DNA of 64,000 nucleotides from Veillonella intestinalis (GCF_943193155.1 NZ_CALPDB010000006.1:62001-126000), one strand, 5' to 3'. Counted from the first letter of the stretch, positions 46,590 through 55,289 are shown. Numbers and translations are program-made. The notes: generated from the sequence alone by a model not told the origin.

Positions 46590-47408
46590 TTAAGGCAGTT
46601 TATTATCTAAAAAGTCCTTCATACTTCGCCCCATCTGAGCGCCAAGCAAGATACCTTCCGTATTAGGAACCTGTGAAATAAAAGCAATTAAACCAAAAGT
46701 GCCTTTCACTAATGGCAAAAGACCTCCATCATGTTCTACTTCTTCAAGCACCCCTGTTTTGTGATAGAACACCACATCTTCCCCCCAATAAAAGGGCAAT
46801 TTATCACGAAATTGTTGACGTCCTAATAATTGCCACATTTCATAGCCTAAAGGCCCCGTTTCACGTTGACGATAAATATATTCATACAAAACCATTAAAT
46901 CCAATACCGTCATTACATTCTCTTGACCCGCTTCACGAGCTACCGTATCCATCATAAAACGATTAAGGCGTGTATCTTTTAAACCTAAAGTTAAGGCAAA
47001 TTCATTGATAGTATCCATGCCTAAATGGTGAATTAATAAATTAGTAGCCCAATTATCACTCAAAACCATCATGAGCCGACAAATTTCTAAATAGGTAAAA
47101 CGATGGTGCCCCTCTAACTCTTGCAAAGCGCCACCACCTAATACACGAGCTACATCGCGAAGACCAACTGTATCCTGTATATTAATCGCCCCTGCTATCG
47201 CCTTACTGAAAAGAGTTGCCATAATCAACACTTTTATCATACTAGCACTGGCATGAACAGCTTCCATCTTACGGCTAGCAATCTCTACCATGGGCAATTC
47301 GTCATCTAAACGAACTACTAAATACGACACCTGTCCAGTAGGTGCTAAGCGATTAATTAAATCATTTAATTCTATTTCTAAGCCTTTCCCAGCTAGTAAT
47401 TTTTCCAT
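46590..47408 (-). CDS. Class A beta-lactamase-like serine hydrolase
   Basis: A 272-residue protein with the active-site motifs of class A beta-lactamases and related D,D-peptidases: S56-M-I-K59, S117-D-N119 and K217-T-G219. The omega-loop glutamate motif of true class A enzymes (ExxLN) is not seen; the place reads REAGQENVMTVLDL. No signal peptide or TM segment is present, so it is probably cytoplasmic, odd for a beta-lactamase. It lies between oppF and oppA. Hydrolysis of a peptide or an ester is as likely as antibiotic resistance. The gene lies just downstream of the hexamer repeat. Confidence 0.82.
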   Translation of the reverse strand: MEKLLAGKGLEIELNDLINRLAPTGQVSYLVVRLDDELPMVEIASRKMEAVHASASMIKVLIMATLFSKAIAGAINIQDTVGLRDVARVLGGGALQELEGHHRFTYLEICRLMMVLSDNWATNLLIHHLGMDTINEFALTLGLKDTRLNRFMMDTVAREAGQENVMTVLDLMVLYEYIYRQRETGPLGYEMWQLLGRQQFRDKLPFYWGEDVVFYHKTGVLEEVEHDGGLLPLVKGTFGLIAFISQVPNTEGILLGAQMGRSMKDFLDNKLP

Positions 47409-47450
47409 CTACTGCGCCCTACTTTCTTGGCTACTACCATACCATGCCTA

Positions 47451-47498
47451 CACTTACACTTACACTTACACTTACACTTACACTTACACTTACACTTA
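47451..47498. repeat. Hexanucleotide microsatellite (CACTTA)8
   Basis: Eight perfect copies of CACTTA, uninterrupted, between oppF and the beta-lactamase-like gene, 42 bases before the latter's start on the minus strand (where it reads TAAGTG). Confidence 0.97.
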
Positions 47499-47556
47499 CT
47501 ATCAATTGTACTCTATGCCTAGTACAAATATCTAATGTTACGTTTCACTCAATTAG

Positions 47557-48516
47557 CTATCGCCGCCAACAAGCTACCTTTTGTGAGCCACGAACCACTA
47601 ATGGTGGTTTAGCTTCCTCACATTGTCCTATTTTTTCAGGGCAACGGGAAGCAAATGGACAGCCCTGAATCTCAGCTAAAGGACTTGGCACTTCACCACT
47701 AAGAACTGGGCCTATTGTCATATGTGGCGCCAACGGAGCATTCAATGTAATCAACGCTTGCGTATAAGGATGTAGCGGCGTTTCATATACAGTCGCAGTA
47801 GAGCCTTCTTCCACCACATTACCTAAATACATAACGGCAATGCGCTGGCTCACATAACGCACCATATTCAAATCATGGGAAATAAATACATAACTAATGC
47901 CTTGCTCCGCTTGTAATCGTTCTAACAAAGATACAATTTGTACTTGAATAGATACATCTAAAGCGGAAATTGGCTCATCGCAAATGATACATTGTGGCGA
48001 ACTAATCAGTGCCCGTCCAATGCCAATACGCTGCCGTTGACCGCCACTAAATTCATGAGGATACCGTTCGCCCTGAGCCTTACTAAGGCCCACCTGCTCT
48101 AACACCGCCTCTACCTTAGCTCGTTTATCCCCATCACTTAAAGTAGTTCCTACAGCGGTGCGCACATTCAAGGGCTCCATTAAACTTTGCCGCACAGTCA
48201 TACGGGGATTCAAAGACGCATACGGATCTTGAAACACCATTTGAATATGATTCAGCACATGTGCCTGGTCATTAGAACTGGCAATTTCACGACCTGCTAC
48301 GGTCAAACGGCCTGCTGTCTTAGGATATAGCCCCATAAGCGTTCGCCCAAATGTGGATTTACCACACCCAGACTCACCAACAAGCCCTAAAGTTTCACCT
48401 GGGGCTTGTTGCAAAGACACCCCTTCTAAAGCTCGCACTACTTGTCGCTGTTGTTTCAAAAGGCCACGCCGTAAAATAAAGTGTTTGGTTAAATTCTCTG
48501 TTTCCCAAATATTCAT
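47557..48516 (-). CDS. oppF: Peptide ABC transporter ATPase OppF
   Basis: A 319-residue ATPase of the Opp/Dpp importer: Walker [17 protein letters not shown], signature FSGGQRQRIGIGRAL, Walker B CIICDEPISALDVS, and the C-terminal oligopeptide-transporter domain with the cysteine cluster GCPFASRCPEKIGQC that usually binds an iron-sulfur cluster. Start ATG 48516 overlaps the oppD stop (ATGA); a longer reading from 48552 is within oppD and unlikely. Confidence 0.93.
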   Translation of the reverse strand: MNIWETENLTKHFILRRGLLKQQRQVVRALEGVSLQQAPGETLGLVGESGCGKSTFGRTLMGLYPKTAGRLTVAGREIASSNDQAHVLNHIQMVFQDPYASLNPRMTVRQSLMEPLNVRTAVGTTLSDGDKRAKVEAVLEQVGLSKAQGERYPHEFSGGQRQRIGIGRALISSPQCIICDEPISALDVSIQVQIVSLLERLQAEQGISYVFISHDLNMVRYVSQRIAVMYLGNVVEEGSTATVYETPLHPYTQALITLNAPLAPHMTIGPVLSGEVPSPLAEIQGCPFASRCPEKIGQCEEAKPPLVVRGSQKVACWRR

Positions 48517-49538
48517 ACGTTCACCGCCTTTTTCTCCTCTTGAAGCCAACAACGTACACCATCCGTAAGACTTGGAATTTCACGAGCACAAATACGCATG
48601 GCCTGCTTACACCGAGGGTGAAACGCACAGCCAGCAGGTACACTAAACATATCAGGTGGTTGCCCCCCAATAGCTTGTAAAGTGGTAGTCGCACTAGTTG
48701 GTAAAGAACCTAATAAACCTTGTAAATAAGGATGTTGTGGATTACTTAACAGTCCTTCTATAGTCCCAGTTTCCACAATTTGACCTGCATACATAACAGC
48801 CATGCGATCACATAATTGAGCAATGACACGCAAGTTATGAGAAATAACCAGCAAACCCATATGCTCTGTTTTCACTAATTCTTTTACAAGTAATAAAATT
48901 TGCGCCTCTGTCGTTACATCAAGTGCTGTAGTTGGCTCATCGGCCAATAATAAAGCAGGACGACCAGCTAGTGCCATAGCAATCACTACACGCTGGCGCA
49001 TACCACCACTCAATTCATGAGGATATTGTGTCAAACGACGAGCTGCATCAGCAATGCCTACCTTTTGTAATAAATGTAACGCTTCTTGTGTTTCATCGCC
49101 TACTGTTTGCTTATGCCGCTCTGCCCCTAAACGAATCGCTTCTTTCAACTGAGTACCAATTGACAAAATAGGGTTCAATGCTGTCATCGGATCCTGAAAT
49201 ACCATTGCCACCGTAGTACCACGTAATTGACGCCATTGCGATTCTTTATAATTTTTACAATCTTGACCATCTACCGCCAAAGTATCTACAGTTAAATTAA
49301 CTCTATCTTTAGGCAACAAACCCATCAAAGCCTGTAAAGTTACTGATTTTCCACAACCAGACTCTCCCACCAAGCCCACTACTTCACCGGGCTGAACGCT
49401 GAGGGAAACGCCTCTAACAGCGGGTACAGGACCAGCAAAGGTCTGAAACGTAACTTGTAAATTTTCTAAAGATACTAATGGATCCTTTTTCTTTTCCCTT
49501 ACATTTCCAGTTTCAGTTACATGCATACTTTGACTCAT
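48513..49538 (-). CDS. oppD: Peptide ABC transporter ATPase OppD
   Basis: A 341-residue partner ATPase: [16 protein letters not shown] (Walker A), [15 protein letters not shown] (signature), [14 protein letters not shown] (Walker B), and the C-terminal cysteine motif [14 protein letters not shown]. The first 25 residues are a charged extension before the ABC fold. ATGA overlaps at both ends indicate coupled translation with oppC and oppF. Confidence 0.94.
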   Translation of the reverse strand: MSQSMHVTETGNVREKKKDPLVSLENLQVTFQTFAGPVPAVRGVSLSVQPGEVVGLVGESGCGKSVTLQALMGLLPKDRVNLTVDTLAVDGQDCKNYKESQWRQLRGTTVAMVFQDPMTALNPILSIGTQLKEAIRLGAERHKQTVGDETQEALHLLQKVGIADAARRLTQYPHELSGGMRQRVVIAMALAGRPALLLADEPTTALDVTTEAQILLLVKELVKTEHMGLLVISHNLRVIAQLCDRMAVMYAGQIVETGTIEGLLSNPQHPYLQGLLGSLPTSATTTLQAIGGQPPDMFSVPAGCAFHPRCKQAMRICAREIPSLTDGVRCWLQEEKKAVNV

Positions 49539-50440
49539 CGTTTCACCTCCCCTTTTGGATCTAAGGCATTACGCAAGCCATCTCCAAAGAAGGTAAAACC
49601 TAACATAGTAACACCAATAGCAACGGCAGGAGCAATGAGTTGAAACGGATATGAACGCATAGAGTTAATACCTTCTGCGGCCAATACACCCCAACTAGCC
49701 ATCGGTGCGTTTACCCCAAGCCCGATAAAGCTTAAAAAAGCTTCCGTAAAAATAGCTTCAGGAATAGCTAAAGTCATGGTAATAATAATAGGCCCCACGC
49801 AATTTGGCAACATATGGCGGAATAAAATGCGCCATGCAGGCACGCCCATAGAGCGAGCCGCTAATACATACTCTTCATTCTTTAAGGTCACAATTTGGCT
49901 ACGTACAATACGAGCCATCGTGAGCCAGTAAGCAATCCCTAATGCAATAAAGATCGAGGTTAACCCTGGCGATAATACTACCATCAGTAAAATTACATAT
50001 AGCAATAGAGGAATGCCATATAAAATATCCACAAAGCCCATCATCAGACGGTCTACTTTACCACCAAAGAAACCAGCTACGCTACCATAAATTACACCAA
50101 TGACAAGATTAATAGCGGCCGCCACAAAGCCAACAGATAGTGAAATGCGCGCGCCATATACAACCCGTACATATAAATCACGGCCTAGTGTATCTGTGCC
50201 AAACCAGTGCTCACTAGATGGACCCTGATTTGCATGAGCTAAATTTTGATCTGCATATGTATACGGGGATAACCAAGGCCCTACAATAGCTAAGCAAAGC
50301 ATACATACAATAATAGCTAGCCCCACTAAAGCTAACTTATTTTCTTTTAAACGTTGCCACCCATTTGGCCGTGGACGATACGTCGTTTCAGCCACCACCG
50401 CTTCCGGTGCTAATGGTAAAAAATCATCAACAGCTCTCAT
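49535..50440 (-). CDS. oppC: Peptide ABC transporter permease OppC
   Basis: A 301-residue permease with an N-terminal OppC-N domain and about six TM helices. The EAA loop reads YVLAARSMGVPAWRILFRHM, and HWFGTDTLGRDLYVRVVYGA is a conserved OppC/DppC block. Works with OppB at the inner membrane. ATGA overlap with oppB. Confidence 0.94.
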   Translation of the reverse strand: MRAVDDFLPLAPEAVVAETTYRPRPNGWQRLKENKLALVGLAIIVCMLCLAIVGPWLSPYTYADQNLAHANQGPSSEHWFGTDTLGRDLYVRVVYGARISLSVGFVAAAINLVIGVIYGSVAGFFGGKVDRLMMGFVDILYGIPLLLYVILLMVVLSPGLTSIFIALGIAYWLTMARIVRSQIVTLKNEEYVLAARSMGVPAWRILFRHMLPNCVGPIIITMTLAIPEAIFTEAFLSFIGLGVNAPMASWGVLAAEGINSMRSYPFQLIAPAVAIGVTMLGFTFFGDGLRNALDPKGEVKR

Positions 50441-51369
50441 GGCGTATCCTCCTCTTCCATTGTTACCCGTGGATCCACTAAAGGATACACTAAATCGACT
50501 AATAAGTTAAAAGCAACTACAAGAGCACTATAAAATATGGTGACCCCTAAGATAACGGTATAATCTCGATTGTAAATTGATGTTACAAAATACTTTCCAA
50601 GACCAGGAATTGCAAAAATTGTTTCTACAATAAAACTCCCTGTTAATAAAGCCGCTGCTAAAGGTCCTAAATAAGTAAGCACTGGTAAAATAGCATTGCC
50701 TAACGCATGTTTTATAATGATAGTCCCATTAGACAACCCTTTGGCGCGGGCTGTTTTAATATATTCTTGTTGTAATACATCTAACATTGTTGCTCTAGTT
50801 AAACGGGCTATAAACGCCATAGGCTGTGCTCCTAAGGTCATAATAGGCAACACCGTATAAGCTGGTCCCTTCCAAAGCGCTACAGGGAAAATCGGCCATA
50901 CAAACCCTAGCCAATAAACTAATAAGGCACCAATGATAAACGTTGGTACTGATAGCCCCAAAGTAGAGCCAAAGGTGATTACATAATCTAGCCAAGTATT
51001 TGGTTTCAGCGCACTGCCAATACCCGCTGTAACACCACCAATTACAGCAAATAACAATGCCCCCAAACCAAGTTGAGCCGATACAGGGAAGGATTCCCCT
51101 ATAATATCATTAACTGAGCGGCCTAAATATTTATACGATGGTCCTAAATCAAGCTGTACTACATGTTTCATGTAATCGATGTACTGTTGCCACACTGGGT
51201 CATTAAGATGATAGGTCGCTTCAATCGAGGCCTTAATCTGTGGTGGCAATTTTTTCTCTTCGGTAAAAGGGCCTCCAGGTATAGCATGCATAAGCATAAA
51301 AGTAATAGTAATTATGGCCCACATAACTACTACAGCGCCGACTAACCGTTTTAGTAAATAGGTCCCCAC
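50437..51369 (-). CDS. oppB: Peptide ABC transporter permease OppB
   Basis: A permease of about 310 residues with six TM helices; the EAA loop is YIKTARAKGLSNGTIIIKHA, and LGPSYKYLGRSVNDIIGESF is the usual periplasmic region. First gene of oppBCDF. I place the start at GTG 51369, ten bases after AAGGAG; GTG 51378, three codons earlier, is nearly on top of that site. A TATAAT -10 lies at 51408-51413. Confidence 0.92.
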   Translation of the reverse strand: MGTYLLKRLVGAVVVMWAIITITFMLMHAIPGGPFTEEKKLPPQIKASIEATYHLNDPVWQQYIDYMKHVVQLDLGPSYKYLGRSVNDIIGESFPVSAQLGLGALLFAVIGGVTAGIGSALKPNTWLDYVITFGSTLGLSVPTFIIGALLVYWLGFVWPIFPVALWKGPAYTVLPIMTLGAQPMAFIARLTRATMLDVLQQEYIKTARAKGLSNGTIIIKHALGNAILPVLTYLGPLAAALLTGSFIVETIFAIPGLGKYFVTSIYNRDYTVILGVTIFYSALVVAFNLLVDLVYPLVDPRVTMEEEDTP

Positions 51370-51407
51370 TGCAATCACTCTCCTTAGTTGATAATATTTA
51401 TATATCT

Positions 51408-51413
51408 ATTATA
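51408..51413 (-). promoter_or_regulatory. -10 element upstream of the opp operon
   Basis: Perfect TATAAT on the minus strand, about 39 bases from the oppB start. The -35 is weak. Confidence 0.45.
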
Positions 51414-51523
51414 CACGAGTCTGCCTCATTTCCTATGATTGAATATCAAATCTAGCTCATGTGTTCTGTATACATTATTACACAAAGCTCCATCTGTCCT
51501 ATGATAAATAAAAATTCTGTATA

Positions 51524-51552
51524 TTTACATATGACACATAATTTCCTACAAT
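51524..51552 (+). promoter_or_regulatory. Promoter of the pyridoxal kinase gene
   Basis: TTTACA (51524-51529), 17 bases, TACAAT (51547-51552), each one mismatch from consensus, about 75 bases before the start codon. Confidence 0.65.
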
Positions 51553-51628
51553 GTATTTCATAAAAGAGAAGTATCAACTAACAAGCGCCATATCCGGCAA
51601 AACTATCAAAAGAAAAGAGGGTTATTAT

Positions 51629-52468
51629 ATGCAAAATCCAGTTCCAGTTGTACTATCAATCCAAGATATGAGTTCTATTGGCCGTTGTTCTTTAACAGTT
51701 GCTATGCCAATTTTAAGTGCCTTCGGTTCTCAAGCAGTGCCATTTCCAACAGCACTTTTATGTAATCATCTGGAATATCCCAATTATGAAATGGTCGATT
51801 TCTCTGAACACCTTCGTCCTTTCATGGATTGCTGGGAAAAAAATAATATTACTTTCGATGCTATCCAAAGTGGCTTTTTAGCTTCACCAGAACAAATTCA
51901 TATTGTTATTGAAGCGATTAAGCGCTTTGGCAAAGATAAACTCATCATCGTTGATCCTGCCATGGCCGATGATGGCAAACTATATTCTGTATATAATGAC
52001 ACCATGGTACAAGAAATGAGTAAACTCATTGCCCATGCTCATATCATTAAGCCAAACTATACGGAGGCAAGTTTCCTCTTAGGACAACCTTATGAGCCAG
52101 AAAGTGTAGATGAAGCAAAAATTCGTCAACTATGTAAAGAACTTCATAAATTAGGACCACGTCATGTTATTATGTCAGGTGTCCCTCATACCTCAGAAGC
52201 TATCGTTGCTGTATATGATGGAGAAACAGATGATTTACAGCTTGTGAGTACTACCTTAGTCCCAGTCAAAGCACATGGAACAGGCGATATCTTTACAGCC
52301 ACCTTAACGGGTGCTTTAATGCAAGGGTATGATACATTAGAAAGTGCTAATATTGCCGCTAATTTCACTACTGATGCAGTAAAATATACACATGAAACTA
52401 TTGGTTCTATGCATGATGGTTTATTATTTGAACGCCTCCTAGGACGTTTAAGCAATTTAATTAAATAA
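51629..52468 (+). CDS. Pyridoxal/pyridoxamine kinase
   Basis: A 279-residue ribokinase-like kinase of the pyridoxal kinase group: VVLSIQDMSSIGRCSLTVAM at the N-terminus, the pocket region AIQSGFLASPEQIHIVIEAI, IIVDPAMADDGKLY, and the catalytic anion hole HGTGDIFTATLTGAL (about 213-227). It would phosphorylate vitamin B6 vitamers in salvage. ATG 51629 follows AAAGAGGG; a 26-codon longer reading lies within the promoter and leader. The next gene is a vitamin-type ECF S component, supporting B6 salvage. A hydroxymethylpyrimidine kinase role is less likely. Confidence 0.85.
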   Translation: MQNPVPVVLSIQDMSSIGRCSLTVAMPILSAFGSQAVPFPTALLCNHLEYPNYEMVDFSEHLRPFMDCWEKNNITFDAIQSGFLASPEQIHIVIEAIKRFGKDKLIIVDPAMADDGKLYSVYNDTMVQEMSKLIAHAHIIKPNYTEASFLLGQPYEPESVDEAKIRQLCKELHKLGPRHVIMSGVPHTSEAIVAVYDGETDDLQLVSTTLVPVKAHGTGDIFTATLTGALMQGYDTLESANIAANFTTDAVKYTHETIGSMHDGLLFERLLGRLSNLIK

Positions 52469-52491
52469 AAAGACTAAAGGAGGTCTAACCA

Positions 52492-53004
52492 TTGAAATTT
52501 TCTATTCGTGATGTTATTTATATCGGTATGCTATCTGCCCTTTGTGCCTTAGCTACCACTCTATTAATTCCGTTACCTACGGGTGCTATGGTTCATCTTG
52601 GCTCAGCCGCCCTCTTCACTATTTCCGCCTTATTTGGCGGTCTCTATGGTGGTCTTGCGGGCGCTATCGGCTCTGGCCTTTTCGACCTTGTTATGGGCCA
52701 TTCTGCGTATACCCTATTTTCAATTGTTATTAAAGGGATTTCAGGGCTATTAGTAGGCTATCTAGTAGTTGGCTTTAGACCCAATCCTCGTAAAGCGCGT
52801 GAGTCTAATTGGCTCCGCCTCCTAGCTGCTATGTTAATTGGCAGTGTTTGGACTGCACTGGGCTATTTTGTAGCTTGGCACTATGTACTTAATAGTTTTG
52901 CCGCTGCAGTTAGTCGCTTACCTGCCACATTCTTAACTAGTGGTGTAGGTATCTTAGTGGCCTTCTTCTTAGTAAGAGCCCTACGGAATGTCATTCATAA
53001 GTAG
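52492..53004 (+). CDS. ECF transporter substrate-binding (S) component
   Basis: A 170-residue membrane protein with five to six TM helices and the S-component pattern of the PF07155-like group (IGMLSALCALATTLLIPLPT, then LGSAALFTISALFGGLYGGL, AGAIGSGLFDLVMGH). S components bind a vitamin and dock onto a shared energising module, which is not in the window. Starting at TTG 52492, eight bases after AAAGGAGG. Directly downstream of pyridoxal kinase, so vitamin B6 is the likely cargo. Confidence 0.85.
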   Translation: MKFSIRDVIYIGMLSALCALATTLLIPLPTGAMVHLGSAALFTISALFGGLYGGLAGAIGSGLFDLVMGHSAYTLFSIVIKGISGLLVGYLVVGFRPNPRKARESNWLRLLAAMLIGSVWTALGYFVAWHYVLNSFAAAVSRLPATFLTSGVGILVAFFLVRALRNVIHK

Positions 53005-53010
53005 ATATAA

Positions 53011-53065
53011 AAAGGCTGTCATCAAATGTGTATTCTATGCTACATTTGATGATAGCCTCTTTTAT
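53011..53065 (+). terminator. Terminator after the ECF S gene
   Basis: Long stem AGGCTGTCATCAAATGT / ACATTTGATGATAGCCT (53013-53029 and 53042-53058, one G-U pair) followed by CTTTTATTC. The next 130 bases are AT-rich with repeated CTTTTATT-like words and no gene. Confidence 0.88.
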
Positions 53066-53199
53066 TCTGACTTTTATTATAACTTTTAATTTATCTTTTA
53101 TTCTATCTTTTTTCTATCTTTTATTGTAGCCGTTCTTATGCTTATTAACGTGTAACTTCACCTACTACTTATTTTTTCTAGTCACCAACTACTATCTCA

Positions 53200-53208
53200 T
53201 GATATAAT
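53200..53208 (+). promoter_or_regulatory. Extended -10 promoter of the DUF805 gene
   Basis: TGATATAAT, about 33 bases before the start; TAGTCA 18 bases upstream is a weak -35. Confidence 0.5.
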
Positions 53209-53241
53209 AATAAAATTGAAGAACTAGAAAAGGAAGATTTC

Positions 53242-53763
53242 ATGGATGTTTTATTTAATATAGGTCAAGCATTTCTAATGGGCCTAATTGCCTTCGCCAT
53301 TACACGCTGGGGCTATGTCAACAATATACAAATATTATATCTCCACGGTAGACTTAATCGACTACAATTCTTATTAGGTCTTATAGCCTTAACATTTGCA
53401 GTAAGTCTATTTAATAATTTAATCAATACTATGATGGCCAATGTAGTTATATTAATTTCCTATTGGGGGGTTCGCATATTAAGCTTTTTGGGTCATGCTG
53501 TAATTTTGTCCCTCTATTATGTACTCTATGCTCGGCGCTTACAAGATTTCTCACTTCATGGTATTATCGGGATTTGTTGGTGTATCTTTATCGCCTTTAC
53601 CTATCCCTATTTACCTATAAAATCAACTAGTGCCGCGTTTATGGTCATTATTTGGCTTGTTAATTTTGTATTACTCGTTATCCCTGGTAGTGGTAAACCA
53701 AATCGCTATGGAATGCCTGCGATTTGGCCACAAAAACGTGTACGAATGCAAAAAGAGCGATAG
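53242..53763 (+). CDS. DUF805-like membrane protein
   Basis: A 173-residue protein with four or five TM helices. It carries the DUF805 pattern: HGRLNRLQFLLGLIAL early, an arginine-pair motif YARRLQDFSLHGIIG, and PGSGKPNRYGMP near the end. The family is widespread and without a known biochemical role. ATG 53242 follows AAAGGAAG. A long terminator begins inside the last codons. Confidence 0.8.
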   Translation: MDVLFNIGQAFLMGLIAFAITRWGYVNNIQILYLHGRLNRLQFLLGLIALTFAVSLFNNLINTMMANVVILISYWGVRILSFLGHAVILSLYYVLYARRLQDFSLHGIIGICWCIFIAFTYPYLPIKSTSAAFMVIIWLVNFVLLVIPGSGKPNRYGMPAIWPQKRVRMQKER

Positions 53764-53833
53764 TCTTATGTAGTAATCATTATTGCTAAACAATATAGAT
53801 TACGAGTGAGACTATCGCTCTTTCTTTTTACCT
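53752..53833. terminator. Bidirectional terminator between DUF805 and YvrJ-like genes
   Basis: Stem AAAGAGCGATAGTCT / AGACTATCGCTCTTT (53752-53766 and 53809-53823) with an inner GTAATC/GATTAC pairing. T runs follow on both strands (TTTCTTTTTA on plus, TTTTTGC on minus), so it can end both convergent genes. Confidence 0.88.
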
Positions 53834-53977
53834 TCGTTCGTAAGTTTTTAATGTAAACACTAATTCATTAATAGACGCACTTAAAGAATCCATTTTATGT
53901 TCCAGCCGAATCAGTAGATAAGCGGCTACAACCATTGGAAATCCATAATTCGCCGTAGCTGTTAAGATGGCTTCCAT
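53828..53977 (-). CDS. YvrJ-like small membrane protein, 49 aa
   Basis: A micro-gene of 49 codons: MEAILTATANYGFPMVVAAY, then LLIRLEHKMDSLSASINELV and a short basic end (YERR). The layout, a short N-terminal part with GFP, one TM helix (about 12-24), a charged LEHKMD junction and an amphipathic helix, matches YvrJ-family small proteins of Firmicutes, whose role is unknown. ATG 53977 lies seven bases after GGAGG, but that site is inside a perfect 15-bp stem (53981-54020). It follows the unknown membrane protein gene and shares a convergent terminator with DUF805. Confidence 0.82.
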   Translation of the reverse strand: MEAILTATANYGFPMVVAAYLLIRLEHKMDSLSASINELVFTLKTYERR

Positions 53978-54020
53978 AAAAACACCTCCTCACTGTTATA
54001 CATTCCAGTGAGGAGGTGTT
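53978..54020 (-). terminator. Hairpin acting as terminator and ribosome-site mask
   Basis: Perfect 15-bp inverted repeat AACACCTCCTCACTG / CAGTGAGGAGGTGTT around a 10-base loop, starting eight bases after the stop at 54028 and followed on the minus strand by five T. The descending arm contains the GGAGG site for the YvrJ-like gene that begins immediately after. Confidence 0.85.
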
Positions 54021-54027
54021 GTAAAGA

Positions 54028-55212
54028 TTACCTAATAAGCAACATCCATTCTAATAAAGTACAGACGATATAGGCAATAATAAATTTAATTTTTTGTTTA
54101 CGATCACGATCTTCATCAGCAATTTTTAAGCGTTGTGCCAAAAAGCGTTTATCTCGAATTTGAAGTAATAAGTCACGAATACTAGCTTGACTTTTTTCAT
54201 CGACCTCTTTGCCATTCTTTTTCAAAGCTTGTTGTTGAATTAGAATGCGGCGCTGTAGTTTACGCATCTGTATCTTAATATTATTATGGACAAACACACT
54301 TTGCCATTTTTTTCGCGAATCAAAGTACATATAAATATACCTTGGAATGTTCATCACAATAAAACTAATACACAGAATACCTAAGGAAATTAAGAAGTAT
54401 GTTGAAAAAGAAAATTCAATCGTTTCTGTTGGTAAATAGTGATGTAAGATGACAAAACTTATCCAAACCCCGATAGGCAATAGTAAAGCTGCTGCCATAT
54501 CAATGGAACGAACCCAACTCGTTTTGACGGGTACCTCTGGCACATTGTAAGTTTCTACTTCATCACGAAAGGCATAATATTCTAACCGTAAAACAGACTG
54601 CTCTGTGCGCGCATTAATTAAAATGGCTGGTCCTTTTGCTTCAGGGCAACGATTAGGCCAAGAAATTAAGCGACGAATCGGACTATCTGGGGCTAAATCA
54701 AAACGAATAATCCCCTTCTTTTCAAAACGAACTGTAGAACTATCTTCGCCAATTTCAAACGGATTAAAGAATGTACCTAAAAGGCTTAAACTCCAATTGC
54801 CCATTAAATGAACAATCGTATTTAAAATAAAGCCGCCCATATCGACATCGGACATATTAAGTTTCACAGAAAAGCTTGATGCATAATCATCAAACCACAA
54901 ATCTTCAATGGTAAATTCTATGGTAATTACGTTACCTAAGGTAGTAATAATCCCTAGATACACTTTATTATTTGCTTCAAATTCAAATGTAACAGAATAA
55001 AACAACCAATGATTGCGCAATTGTGCTTTGAGGATACGATTGATCGCATCTTCTTCTACATTAATAATGCGATGATCATATAAATCGACCTCACTCGGTG
55101 TCGACGGCGTTGACTCAACTGGCACGGGCGTAGCAGTTTCAACTGGCTGCTTGCGTGATCTAGCTGTCATCGATTCTGCTATCTCCAATAATCGCGTGAC
55201 TAGATTATTCAT
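54028..55212 (-). CDS. Membrane protein of unknown function
   Basis: A 394-residue protein I do not recognise. Residues 1-45 are a low-complexity Pro/Thr/Ser/Val segment; about 46-225 form a soluble, strand-rich domain (FYSVTFEFEANNKVYLGIIT, FILNTIVHLMGNWSLSLLGT) without a signal peptide; TM helices follow at about 238-258 and 270-290; a basic coiled-coil stretch (about 298-372) ends in a third TM (about 375-392). The soluble domain is probably cytoplasmic. It has its own extended -10 promoter and a terminator hairpin, with the YvrJ-like gene beyond. Confidence 0.7.
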   Translation of the reverse strand: MNNLVTRLLEIAESMTARSRKQPVETATPVPVESTPSTPSEVDLYDHRIINVEEDAINRILKAQLRNHWLFYSVTFEFEANNKVYLGIITTLGNVITIEFTIEDLWFDDYASSFSVKLNMSDVDMGGFILNTIVHLMGNWSLSLLGTFFNPFEIGEDSSTVRFEKKGIIRFDLAPDSPIRRLISWPNRCPEAKGPAILINARTEQSVLRLEYYAFRDEVETYNVPEVPVKTSWVRSIDMAAALLLPIGVWISFVILHHYLPTETIEFSFSTYFLISLGILCISFIVMNIPRYIYMYFDSRKKWQSVFVHNNIKIQMRKLQRRILIQQQALKKNGKEVDEKSQASIRDLLLQIRDKRFLAQRLKIADEDRDRKQKIKFIIAYIVCTLLEWMLLIR

Positions 55213-55250
55213 AACGCCTCCTATGGATTTAGCACATTGTTAACATTCCA

Positions 55251-55259
55251 ATTATACCA
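55251..55259 (-). promoter_or_regulatory. Extended -10 promoter of the unknown membrane protein gene
   Basis: Minus-strand TGGTATAAT, about 40 bases before the start codon. Confidence 0.5.
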
Positions 55260-55289
55260 TGAAACGTCCTTTTTTTGAACCTTTTAAAA

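Noticed and set aside
46590-47408. Acquired antibiotic resistance gene
   Set aside because: No mobile element, normal composition, no signal peptide and no class A omega-loop glutamate; it is part of a local operon.
47444-47668. Plus-strand reading frame through the hexamer repeat, giving a Thr-Leu repeat peptide
   Set aside because: It runs antisense into oppF, has no ribosome-binding site and exists only because a 6-base repeat keeps a frame open.
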